DNA from: Aestuariivita boseongensis
GTDB lineage: Bacteria; Pseudomonadota; Alphaproteobacteria; Rhodobacterales; Rhodobacteraceae
Direction of reading: 5' to 3'
Assembly (NCBI RefSeq): GCF_001262635.1
Contig: NZ_JXYH01000011.1
Coordinates: 28,363 to 92,362 of the forward strand
DNA length: 64,000 bases
Part shown: positions 43,963 through 53,284 of the stretch, one piece after another
How the letters are laid out: every line of letters begins with the position of its first letter
Position numbering within the stretch: the first letter of the stretch is position 1
The notes under the pieces: generated by a model
Databases searched by the model: none
Seen by the model: only the letters and a program-made list of their open reading frames with translations
Told to the model about the DNA's origin: nothing
Position numbers and translations under genes: made by a program

Positions 43963-44676
43963 TTAACGCAAACGCTCCGAAACTGGTTGTACCACCACCA
44001 GGGGCGAGTCGCACGAAGGCGCGTCAGCGGTTTGTTTCGTGATCTCCCGCAGCAGCTTACGTCGGATTTTTTCCGGGTAATCCTCGAAATCGGCGGCAGT
44101 TTCGACAAAGGCACCTTCGCCGGTGATGACATTCTCGAAGAAATAGGCGGTCAGATCAGGCTCGCTTTCTTCGATCGCGATCGCGTTCACGGTCACCTTC
44201 GCCGCGCGCAAGGCGCTGCGCTGCCCCTCCGGCGAAATCCCTTCATTCGACGGACCATCGCCCGACACGTCAATCAAATGTCGCGTACAATCCGGCACAT
44301 CGGCAAATTGGCTCAGCGAGAAACTCAACGCCTCCCCCACAGCCGTCGAATAGTTACGCCACACCCGCTGATCGCTGGCCACCGCAGCCGCAAAGCTTTC
44401 CACCGCGATAAAGCTGGTCATCTGCGTCCAGGGAATGGTCACCCGCTGCCGCGTTGCCCCGGTCCATTGGACCAGCATCAGCTTCGCCTCGGCCCGCACA
44501 AGCGCTTCCGACACCACCGGATCGCGCAGCGCCTCGGCCAACCCATCCATCTGAATGCGATACTCCTGCGCATCGACCGAGCCTGAGACATCTACCGCCA
44601 GAACCAACGCCAGATCGCAGGCCGCCACGGGAACGACAGACAGCAGGAAACCGGCAAGGGCAGACAGCACGCGCAT
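43963..44676 (-). CDS. Exported DUF1194 (VWA-like) protein
   Basis: This protein of about 237 residues has a signal peptide (MRVLSALAGFLLSVVPVAA) then a von Willebrand factor A-type fold of the DUF1194 type: LALVLAVDVSGSVDAQEYRI with the MIDAS DxSGS motif, IDVSGDGPSNEG, and a C-terminal basic region. VWA domains bind ligands through a metal ion. It is not obviously linked to TCA functions. It ends just upstream of the double box that precedes sdhC. Confidence 0.82.
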   Translation of the reverse strand: MRVLSALAGFLLSVVPVAACDLALVLAVDVSGSVDAQEYRIQMDGLAEALRDPVVSEALVRAEAKLMLVQWTGATRQRVTIPWTQMTSFIAVESFAAAVASDQRVWRNYSTAVGEALSFSLSQFADVPDCTRHLIDVSGDGPSNEGISPEGQRSALRAAKVTVNAIAIEESEPDLTAYFFENVITGEGAFVETAADFEDYPEKIRRKLLREITKQTADAPSCDSPLVVVQPVSERLR

Positions 44677-44735
44677 ATCCAAACCCTATCAACGCGGACG
44701 CAATTTGCACCTCAAAAAGAAGTGCACAGACACCC

Positions 44736-44781
44736 TGCTTCTTTCTGGCTCAAAATACCCAAAACCCCGGCTTAAACCGGG
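44736..44781. repeat. Dispersed repeat (TGCTTCTTT...TCAAAATACCC) and hairpin at the mch 3' end
   Basis: TGCTTCTTTCTGGCTCAAAA followed by TACCC resembles 61354-61374 (TGCTTCTTTGGGGTCAAAAG then TATCCC). It is followed by CCCGG-N6-CCGGG at 44766-44781, which includes the mch stop codon. Copies of this type appear to sit at gene ends. Confidence 0.6.
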
Positions 44782-45803
44782 CACAGCGCCCAGTAATCCA
44801 GGTCCAGAAGCACATTCGGGTCGTACTTCCCATCCTCGCCTTTCAGCGCAAAGGGTTCGCCACCTTTCGTGGCCACCAGCCGCAGACGCAGCGCGCCGAC
44901 ACCGGGGGCCGATGTCTCGGCCTTGTCCAACACCTCGGACCACGCCTTGACCGTATCGCCCGAGAAACACGGGTTCGCATGCGCCCCGCCATTCAGCCCC
45001 ACGATCATCTGCGCATTCGCGAGCCCGTTGAATGACAGCGCGCGCGCCATAGAGATCACATGCCCGCCATAAATCAGCCGCTGCCCATCAGACCGGAAGG
45101 TCGCATCGAAATGCACCTTGGCCGTGTTCTGCCACAGGCGGGTGGCCATCATGTGTTCGGCCTCTTCGATGGTCACACCATCGACATGGTCGATCTGCTC
45201 GCCCACCTCATAATCGCTCCAGCGATGCGACTCTCCGGCCAGTGTGAAATCGTAATTCGAGAAATCGAGCCCCTCGGGAACAACCAGATCCTCCACCAGC
45301 AAAGGCGCTTTCAGCGTTGGCACCAAAGTCTCAGGCGCAGGCGCGTCCACGTCGCGTTTGCGCACCATCACCCAGCGGCAATATTCCATCACGATCTCAT
45401 CGCGCTGGTTCATCCCTCGCGTGCGGACGTAAACCACGCCCGTCTTGCCGTTTGAGTTCTGCTTGAGCCCGATCACCTCCGACGACGACCGCAGCGTATC
45501 GCCGGGATAGACAGGTTTCAGCCAGCGCCCCTCGGCATATCCCAGATTGGCCAATGCGTTCAGCGACACATCCGGCACCGTCTTGCCAAAGATCACGTGG
45601 AACGCCGCCAGATCGTCAATCGGACTGCCCGGCAACCCGCAAGCCTGCGCGAACGCATCGGACGAATACAACGCATGCCGCGCGGGATACAGCGCGTGGT
45701 ACAAGGCCCGTTCCCCACCCGACACGGTGCGCGGAACCGCGTGGTCGATCACCTGGCCAACGGCGTAATCTTCGAAAAACCGGCCGGGATTGGTTTTGGC
45801 CAT
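44772..45803 (-). CDS. mch: Mesaconyl-CoA hydratase (beta-methylmalyl-CoA dehydratase)
   Basis: This 343-residue double MaoC/hot-dog protein reversibly hydrates mesaconyl-CoA to beta-methylmalyl-CoA in the ethylmalonyl-CoA pathway. NPGRFFEDYAVGQVIDHAVP opens the protein and GESHRWSDYEVGEQIDHVDG starts the second half; RLIYGGHVISMARALSFNGL is a conserved late segment. It is the last gene of the mcl2-nnrU-DUF1737-mch operon and abuts the DUF1737 stop codon. Confidence 0.95.
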   Translation of the reverse strand: MAKTNPGRFFEDYAVGQVIDHAVPRTVSGGERALYHALYPARHALYSSDAFAQACGLPGSPIDDLAAFHVIFGKTVPDVSLNALANLGYAEGRWLKPVYPGDTLRSSSEVIGLKQNSNGKTGVVYVRTRGMNQRDEIVMEYCRWVMVRKRDVDAPAPETLVPTLKAPLLVEDLVVPEGLDFSNYDFTLAGESHRWSDYEVGEQIDHVDGVTIEEAEHMMATRLWQNTAKVHFDATFRSDGQRLIYGGHVISMARALSFNGLANAQMIVGLNGGAHANPCFSGDTVKAWSEVLDKAETSAPGVGALRLRLVATKGGEPFALKGEDGKYDPNVLLDLDYWALCPV

Positions 45804-46010
45804 TTACTGCTCTCCAAGCTTCATATCGGGGGTATAGGGGGCGTCGACGCGCTTGATCACCGCCTGCCCGCAGCGCATCACGCCCGAGGCCTGATCAAAC
45901 GCATAAGTCGGATCGCCATAAAGCTCCCACCCCTTGGCGAGCGCGTCTGACACCTTGTGGCAAAAGGCGGACGTGTCTTCCTCGGTCAGCAGACGGTAAA
46001 GCGTTGTCAT
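45804..46010 (-). CDS. DUF1737 small protein
   Basis: This 68-residue protein (MTTLYRLLTEEDTSAFCHKV...SDALAKGWELYG) has the W-x-L-Y-G-x-P-x-x-x-F pattern of DUF1737. The function is unknown. The start overlaps the nnrU stop by 4 bp, and its stop abuts the mch start, so it is tightly co-translated between two ethylmalonyl-CoA pathway genes. Confidence 0.8.
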   Translation of the reverse strand: MTTLYRLLTEEDTSAFCHKVSDALAKGWELYGDPTYAFDQASGVMRCGQAVIKRVDAPYTPDMKLGEQ

Positions 46011-46564
46011 GACGGGAAGGGCCACACACCCAGCCAGCTGTGGATATAGCCGATCACGGCCAGCAGCACGACAGACCCCACAAGGAACATCGCATCCTTG
46101 GCAATCGTGCCGGGTTCCGTCGGTTTGACCCAGCCGGGTTCGGAGCGGTTGATGACAATCACCTCAACCACGGCCCAGGCCAGCAACGCGCCGAACAGGA
46201 TGATCGAGGCCAGATCGCCATTCACCAACAGGTGCGCAATCGCCCATGTCTTGAAGCCAATCAGCATCGGGTGGCGCATGCCATAGATCAGCTTGCCGCG
46301 CTTGGCCGCCGGGCTGAACAGATAGAGCGCAATCAGCATCAGCAGGTTGTTGATATGCACCATGAAGCTCGGCGGATACCAGACGTTGATGAACTCAACC
46401 CCGCGATAGCCGATCACCATCAGCACGATGGAGACAACCAGCAAGACGGCCACAATGCCCTTACCCGGATCGCCCATTGAGGCGCGCTTTGCCGGGGCCA
46501 TGCGTTTGAACAGATGCGCGCCCCACCAGACCGCGATGCCAAGGATCAGAAGAAGCCAGCTCAT
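46007..46564 (-). CDS. NnrU-family membrane protein
   Basis: This 185-residue protein with five to six TM segments is of the NnrU family (WWGAHLFKRMAPAKRASMGD; YGMRHPMLIGFKTWAIAHLL with conserved His residues). NnrU was named from denitrification clusters in rhizobia, but many homologues, like this one, have no nitrogen-oxide genes nearby. It lies between mcl2 and DUF1737 in the mch operon. Confidence 0.85.
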   Translation of the reverse strand: MSWLLLILGIAVWWGAHLFKRMAPAKRASMGDPGKGIVAVLLVVSIVLMVIGYRGVEFINVWYPPSFMVHINNLLMLIALYLFSPAAKRGKLIYGMRHPMLIGFKTWAIAHLLVNGDLASIILFGALLAWAVVEVIVINRSEPGWVKPTEPGTIAKDAMFLVGSVVLLAVIGYIHSWLGVWPFPS

Positions 46565-46570
46565 GTGCGT

Positions 46571-47428
46571 TTACCCCGCAGCCATGGTTTCGATTGCATC
46601 GGCTTTTGCCAGAATTTCGCGTGCGGTCGCAACGTGAAGGTTTTCCACGATCTTGCCGTCCACAACGGCGACGCCCTGCCCTGCGGCCTCGGCCTCTTCG
46701 AACGCGGCGATCTGGCGGCGGGCCAGATCCACTTCGGCCTCGGACGGGGCAAATGCCGTGTTCGTCACCTCGACCTGCGCCGGGTGGATCAGCGTTTTGC
46801 CATCAAAGCCCATGTCGCGGCCCTGATCGCATTCGACCTTCAGCCCCTCATCATCCTTGAACGCGTTGTAGACGCCATCGACAATTACGACACCATTGGC
46901 CTTGGCCGCCAGCAGACAGAGCCCCAGCGAGGTCAGCAAAGGCACCCGATCCGCGCGGAACCGCGTCTGCAATTCCTTGGCCAGATCGTTGGTGCCCATC
47001 ACCATGCCCTGCAGTTTGGGATGCGCGGCAATGGCGTCCGCGTTCAACATACCGCGCGGCGTTTCCATCATCGCCCAAATCGGCAGATCGCCGGTGATCG
47101 CCGCCAGCGCATCCAGATCGGCGGGGCTGTCGACCTTGGGCAGCAGAACGGCATCCGCATCCATCTGTGTCACAGCCGCCGCGTCATCCGCGCCCCACTC
47201 CGTATCCAGCCCGTTGATCCGCACGATCTTGACCCGGTTGCCATAGCCGCCCTGGGCCAAAGCCTCTTTCAACGTGGCGCGCGCGTTGACCTTTTCTTCC
47301 AGCGACACCGCGTCTTCCAGATCAAAGATGATCGCGTCCACGGGCAGGCCCCGCGCCTTGTCCAATGCGCGCGGTTTCGAGCCGGGTATGTAAAGGACGG
47401 AACGATAGGGGCGGGCGCGATGGTCCAT
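46571..47428 (-). CDS. mcl2: (3S)-Malyl-CoA thioesterase (Mcl2, HpcH/CitE family)
   Basis: This 285-residue CitE-like TIM-barrel protein starts MDHRARPYRSVLYIPGSKPR and continues DAIIFDLEDAVSLEEKVNAR, with METPRGMLNA and GFDGKTLIHPAQVEV. Its length and N-terminus resemble Rhodobacter Mcl2, which hydrolyses (3S)-malyl-CoA to malate, rather than the longer malyl-CoA lyase Mcl1. Operon linkage to mch supports an ethylmalonyl-CoA pathway role. The ATG at 47428 has GGAGAG 4 bases upstream; an in-frame extension is not family-like. Confidence 0.85.
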   Translation of the reverse strand: MDHRARPYRSVLYIPGSKPRALDKARGLPVDAIIFDLEDAVSLEEKVNARATLKEALAQGGYGNRVKIVRINGLDTEWGADDAAAVTQMDADAVLLPKVDSPADLDALAAITGDLPIWAMMETPRGMLNADAIAAHPKLQGMVMGTNDLAKELQTRFRADRVPLLTSLGLCLLAAKANGVVIVDGVYNAFKDDEGLKVECDQGRDMGFDGKTLIHPAQVEVTNTAFAPSEAEVDLARRQIAAFEEAEAAGQGVAVVDGKIVENLHVATAREILAKADAIETMAAG

Positions 47429-47649
47429 GCGACTCTCCGGGCTTGAGACATAAAATTGCGCGAATGGGTGCAGTTTTTGACCGAAATGTTCAAGCGAAAT
47501 GTGCCGCACTGCAGCAGAGCCGCCGCAACGTCCGCTGCGTTAACCCTGTTTTCAGAGGTTATCCGACAGTCTTTCCCCATATGACGCGCCGGAATTCCGG
47601 TGCACTCGCCACCGGGCGGTATCGCCCGGACATTGGGAAAGGGCACAAG

Positions 47650-47964
47650 ATGAACGAGACGGTTTTCAAACTCACCCTCGGATTTGGCCTGCTGGCTCTG
47701 GCCGCGACAGAGGTATCGGCCCAAAGCGCCAATTGCGCCCCGCGCGCAATGGTGATCGAACGGCTGGCCGACACCTATGGCGAAAGCCGCCAAAGCATCG
47801 GGCTGGGCGGGGAAGGCCAGATCGTCGAGACCTTCGCCTCGGCCGAGACAGGGACCTGGACGATTACCGTCACCCTGCCATCGGGCATTACCTGCCTTGT
47901 GGCCTCGGGCCAGGCATACGAGACCCTGGCCGAAGCGCTGCCCAACACGGACGACGATGCATGA
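47650..47964 (+). CDS. Exported hypothetical protein
   Basis: This 104-residue protein has a signal peptide (TLGFGLLALAATEVSAQS). The mature part starts CAPRAMVIERLADTYGESRQ and contains GTWTITVTLPSGITCLVASG, a pattern seen in small Rhodobacteraceae periplasmic proteins of unknown function. Two Cys residues could pair. It is divergent from mcl2 across 221 bp. Confidence 0.7.
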   Translation: MNETVFKLTLGFGLLALAATEVSAQSANCAPRAMVIERLADTYGESRQSIGLGGEGQIVETFASAETGTWTITVTLPSGITCLVASGQAYETLAEALPNTDDDA

Positions 47965-47974
47965 CGCGAATGAC

Positions 47975-48003
47975 GGGCCAAGATTTTTGAAAAATCTTTG
48001 CCC
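47975..48003. repeat. 29-bp hairpin at convergent gene ends
   Basis: GGGC-C-AAGATTTTT-G-AAAAATCTT-T-GCCC is a near-perfect stem with one internal mismatch. It belongs to the same family as 38446-38467: 21 bases, running through the stop codon, are identical between 47991-48011 (reverse strand) and 38435-38455. Confidence 0.85.
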
Positions 48004-48005
48004 GC

Positions 48006-49883
<1,878 letters not shown>

Positions 49884-49904
49884 ACCGGTTAAGACAGAAA
49901 CGCG

Positions 49905-49945
49905 AAACGCCGCCCCGGTCCAGGATCGCGGGCGGCGTTTTTCTT
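49905..49945 (+). terminator. Rho-independent terminator of mdh
   Basis: AAACGCCGCCC at 49905-49915 pairs exactly with GGGCGGCGTTT at 49930-49940, followed by TTCTTT. Thus mdh ends before the suc operon promoter. Confidence 0.9.
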
Positions 49946-50285
49946 TCGAGTTTCGGACGCGCGGCCTTTATCCGTGATTGCCTTCTGGCGCAGGCGCTCC
50001 GGGTTGCGGTTCCTTGGTCAGGCTCCGCCCTGCCGTCTTTCGGAAAACCGAGGCGCCGCAGCCTTGCGCGGTGTTAGCCGGACCGACCGGCAAGGCCCGT
50101 GATTCTCTGATCCAGAGTGATTTTGCGATACCGGATTGCGATTTGTGATCACACTTTTTTACCCTGTGATCACAAATGTCGGTTTTTGCCTGCAAAACCC
50201 TGCCCTGCGTCAAATTATCGTTTAACGGGGCACTCAAGCTCACCTTATAGCTCATTGCAATCAAAGCAAAACGGGACAGTTTCCA
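49946..50285. other. Intergenic region before sucC
   Basis: About 340 bp contain no supported gene. The double TGTGATCACA box at 50144-50174 is the main feature, and the suc operon promoter must lie between it and sucC. Confidence 0.6.
50144..50174 (+). promoter_or_regulatory. TGTGATCACA-N11-TGTGATCACA upstream of sucC
   Basis: Two perfect 10-bp palindromes at 50144-50153 and 50165-50174 have 21-bp centre spacing, identical to the pair before sdhC. Reading toward the gene, both sites show C after the first box and C before the second. The proximal box is 112 bp from the sucC ATG (118 bp for sdhC). Confidence 0.78.
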
Positions 50286-51479
50286 ATGAACATCCACGAA
50301 TATCAGGCCAAAGCCCTCCTGCGCAGCTATGGCGCGCCGGTTTCCGACGGGCGCGTTGTGCTGAAAGCCGAAGAAGCAAAAACCGCAGCCGGGGCGTTGG
50401 ATGGCCCGATGTGGGTGGTCAAGGCTCAGATCCACGCGGGCGGTCGCGGCAAGGGTAAGTTCAAGGAAGCCGACGCGGGTGAAAAAGGCGGCGTGCGCCT
50501 GACCAAATCGGTGGAAGAAGCCGCCGAGGAAGCCAAGAAGATGCTGGGCCGCACGCTGGTGACCCATCAGACCGGCCCGGCGGGCAAGCAGGTGAACCGC
50601 ATCTATATCGAAGACGGCTCGGGCATCGAGACCGAGATGTATCTGGCCCTTCTGGTCGACCGCCAGACCAGCCGCATCAGCTTTGTCTGCTCGACCGAAG
50701 GCGGCATGGACATCGAAGAGGTTGCCGCCGCGACCCCGGAAAAGATCCTGTCCTTCAGCGTTGACCCGGCCTCGGGTTACCAGCCGTTCCACGGCCGCCG
50801 CATCGCGTTCTCGCTGGGGCTGGAAGGCAAGCAGGTCAAACAATGCGTGTCACTGATGGGCACGCTTTACCAAGCCTTTGTCGAAAAAGACATGGAGATG
50901 CTTGAGATCAACCCGCTGATTGTCACCGACAGCGGCGATCTGAAAGTGCTGGACGCCAAGGTCAGCTTCGACGGCAACGCGCTTTACCGCCACGCCGATA
51001 TCGCCGAGCTGCGCGACACGACCGAGGAAGACCCCAAGGAACTTGAGGCGTCGAAATACGACCTGAACTATATCGCGCTGGATGGTGAGATCGGCTGCAT
51101 GGTGAACGGCGCGGGCCTGGCCATGGCGACAATGGACATCATCAAGCTGTACGGCGCCGAGCCTGCCAACTTCCTGGATGTGGGCGGCGGTGCGACCAAG
51201 GAAAAAGTGACCGAGGCGTTCAAGATCATCACCTCGGACCCGAACGTCAAAGGCATTCTGGTAAATATCTTCGGCGGCATCATGCGCTGCGATGTGATCG
51301 CCGAGGGCGTTGTCGCCGCGGTCAAGGAAGTGGGGCTGAAAGTGCCGCTGGTTGTCCGCCTTGAGGGCACCAATGTCGAAAAAGGCAAAGAGATCATCAA
51401 CACCTCGGGCCTTGACGTGATTGCCGCTGACAACCTGCGCGACGGTGCCGAAAAGATCGTGAAAGCGGTCAAGGGGTAA
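50286..51479 (+). CDS. sucC: Succinyl-CoA synthetase beta subunit
   Basis: This 397-residue ATP-grasp protein starts [20 protein letters not shown] and has [29 protein letters not shown] and [13 protein letters not shown], then [10 protein letters not shown] in the CoA-ligase region. With SucD it converts succinyl-CoA to succinate with NTP formation. It is first in the sucC-methyltransferase-sucD-sucA-sucB run. Confidence 0.98.
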   Translation: MNIHEYQAKALLRSYGAPVSDGRVVLKAEEAKTAAGALDGPMWVVKAQIHAGGRGKGKFKEADAGEKGGVRLTKSVEEAAEEAKKMLGRTLVTHQTGPAGKQVNRIYIEDGSGIETEMYLALLVDRQTSRISFVCSTEGGMDIEEVAAATPEKILSFSVDPASGYQPFHGRRIAFSLGLEGKQVKQCVSLMGTLYQAFVEKDMEMLEINPLIVTDSGDLKVLDAKVSFDGNALYRHADIAELRDTTEEDPKELEASKYDLNYIALDGEIGCMVNGAGLAMATMDIIKLYGAEPANFLDVGGGATKEKVTEAFKIITSDPNVKGILVNIFGGIMRCDVIAEGVVAAVKEVGLKVPLVVRLEGTNVEKGKEIINTSGLDVIAADNLRDGAEKIVKAVKG

Positions 51480-51501
51480 GGCCCTGCACGCAACAGCCGA
51501 C

Positions 51502-52305
51502 ATGAGCATCATGAGCACGTATCGCCCCTGCCCTGCCTGCGGATCCGAGAGCATCTCGGATCTGCCGGAGCTTGCGCCAGACCCCTGGCGCATCGGGCAA
51601 TGCGACGCGTGCGCTCTGGTCTATCTGCGCAACCCTGTCGATTATGACGCGCTGGAGGCCGAAGACCTGGCCTGGGAAACCAAGTTTGCGACCGAAGCCG
51701 CGCAGCGGGAAAAGAAACGTGGCCGCCTGAAACGCTTTGCCCGCGCTGTACGCGGTATCGCCAAGCGCATTCGCGGTGACAATCAGCGCTTTTATACCCG
51801 TCTTCTGGGCACGGGCCGCATGCTGGATATCGGCTGCGCCAATCTGATCCGCATGGGGCCGCCCAATGTGCCGTTTGGCATAGAACTGAGCAAACACTTC
51901 GCCGAGGGCGCGGACAAGGTGATGCGCGCGGCGGGCGGGTACTGCCTGCAAGGCGCCGGGGCCGAGCGCATCTTCGATTTCCCCGAAAACTTCTTCGACG
52001 GGATCGTGATGTCTTCATATCTGGAGCACGAGGTTCAGTTCCCCGCAGTTCTGGAAGGCGCCTTTCGTGCGCTGCGGCCTGGCGGGCGTATCTATATCCG
52101 TGTGCCCAATTTTTCCGCGCTGAACCGCAAGGTATCCGGCGCGGACTGGCCCGGCTTCCGCCACCCTGACCACGTCACCTATTTCACCCCCGCCACGCTG
52201 AAAGACACCGTTCAGCGCGCCGGGTTCGACTTCAAACTCGTCAATCGCCACAAAATCTGGCTGGACGACAATATTCAGGCACTCGCCATCAAGCCTGCCG
52301 CCTAA
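51502..52305 (+). CDS. SAM-dependent methyltransferase with N-terminal zinc-ribbon-like motif, between sucC and sucD
   Basis: This protein of about 267 residues has CPACGSES and CDACALVYL at the N-terminus, a likely zinc-binding knuckle pair, then a methyltransferase domain: [16 protein letters not shown] (motif I), [17 protein letters not shown] and [20 protein letters not shown]. Such C-rich methyltransferases often act on nucleotide sugars or polysaccharides. Its position between the two subunits of one enzyme is unusual. ATG 51502 or 51511 are both possible starts. Confidence 0.83.
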   Translation: MSIMSTYRPCPACGSESISDLPELAPDPWRIGQCDACALVYLRNPVDYDALEAEDLAWETKFATEAAQREKKRGRLKRFARAVRGIAKRIRGDNQRFYTRLLGTGRMLDIGCANLIRMGPPNVPFGIELSKHFAEGADKVMRAAGGYCLQGAGAERIFDFPENFFDGIVMSSYLEHEVQFPAVLEGAFRALRPGGRIYIRVPNFSALNRKVSGADWPGFRHPDHVTYFTPATLKDTVQRAGFDFKLVNRHKIWLDDNIQALAIKPAA

Positions 52306-52322
52306 GAGGGACAAGAAACATC

Positions 52323-53204
52323 ATGGCTGTACTTATCGACGAAAACACCAAAGTCATCTGTCAGGGCTTCACCGGAAGCCAGGGCACATTCCATTCCGAA
52401 CAGGCCATTGCCTATGGCACCAAGATGGTGGGGGGCGTGACGCCCGGCAAAGGCGGCATGACCCATCTGGACCTGCCCGTGTTCAACTCGGTGCACGAGG
52501 CCAAGCATGTAACTGACGCCAACGCGACCGTGATCTATGTGCCGCCGCCCTTCGCCGCGGATTCGATCCTGGAGGCCATCGATGCCGAGATGGAAGTGAT
52601 CGTCTGCATCACCGAAGGTATCCCGGTTCTGGACATGATGAAGGTGAAACGCGCCTTGGAAGGGTCGTCGTCCCGCTTGATCGGACCGAACTGCCCCGGC
52701 GTGATTACACCCGATGCCTGCAAAATCGGGATCATGCCCGGCCATATCCACAAGCGCGGCAAGGTGGGCGTCGTGTCCCGCTCGGGCACGCTGACCTATG
52801 AGGCGGTAAAGCAGACCACCGATGTGGGTCTGGGCCAGTCCACTTGCGTGGGCATCGGCGGCGACCCGATCAAGGGCACCGAACATATCGACGTGCTGGA
52901 ATGGTTTCTGGCCGATGATGAAACCGAAGCGATCATCATGATCGGCGAGATCGGTGGATCGGCCGAGGAAGAGGCCGCTCAGTTCCTCGCCGACGAAAAG
53001 AAAAAGGGCCGCTGGAAGCCTACCGCAGGCTTCATCGCAGGCCGCACCGCCCCTCCGGGCCGTCGCATGGGCCACGCGGGCGCGATTGTCGCCGGCGGCA
53101 AAGGCGGCGCCGAGGACAAGATCGAAGCGATGAAATCCGCAGGCATCGTGGTGGCCGAAAGCCCGGCGAGCTTGGGCGAAGCTGTTCTGGAAGCGATTGG
53201 CTAA
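52323..53204 (+). CDS. sucD: Succinyl-CoA synthetase alpha subunit
   Basis: This 293-residue CoA-binding subunit has [55 protein letters not shown] and the phospho-His segment ending [17 protein letters not shown]. It follows the methyltransferase by 17 bp with GAGGGAC upstream of the ATG. Confidence 0.98.
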   Translation: MAVLIDENTKVICQGFTGSQGTFHSEQAIAYGTKMVGGVTPGKGGMTHLDLPVFNSVHEAKHVTDANATVIYVPPPFAADSILEAIDAEMEVIVCITEGIPVLDMMKVKRALEGSSSRLIGPNCPGVITPDACKIGIMPGHIHKRGKVGVVSRSGTLTYEAVKQTTDVGLGQSTCVGIGGDPIKGTEHIDVLEWFLADDETEAIIMIGEIGGSAEEEAAQFLADEKKKGRWKPTAGFIAGRTAPPGRRMGHAGAIVAGGKGGAEDKIEAMKSAGIVVAESPASLGEAVLEAIG

Positions 53205-53205
53205 G

Positions 53206-53262
53206 CCGTAGGGCGGGCTTCAGCCCGCCACCCCGCAAGGCGGGCTGAAGCCCGCCCTACGG
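53206..53262. repeat. Long inverted repeat between sucD and sucA
   Basis: A 24-nt arm (53206-53229, starting CCGTAGGGCGGGCTTCAGC) is followed by a 9-nt loop and its exact complement (53239-53262). Each arm also contains the palindrome GGCGGGCTTCAGCCCGCC-type core. The GTAGGGCGGGCTTCAGCCC core is a dispersed REP-like element in many proteobacteria. A shorter relative lies at 57815-57841. Confidence 0.9.
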
Positions 53263-53284
53263 ACCTGATTTGGGAGACAGAGAC

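Noticed and set aside
49968..50843. A 291-codon reverse frame across the sucC promoter region
   Set aside because: It overlaps sucC and the double TGTGATCACA box, and its composition is antisense-like.
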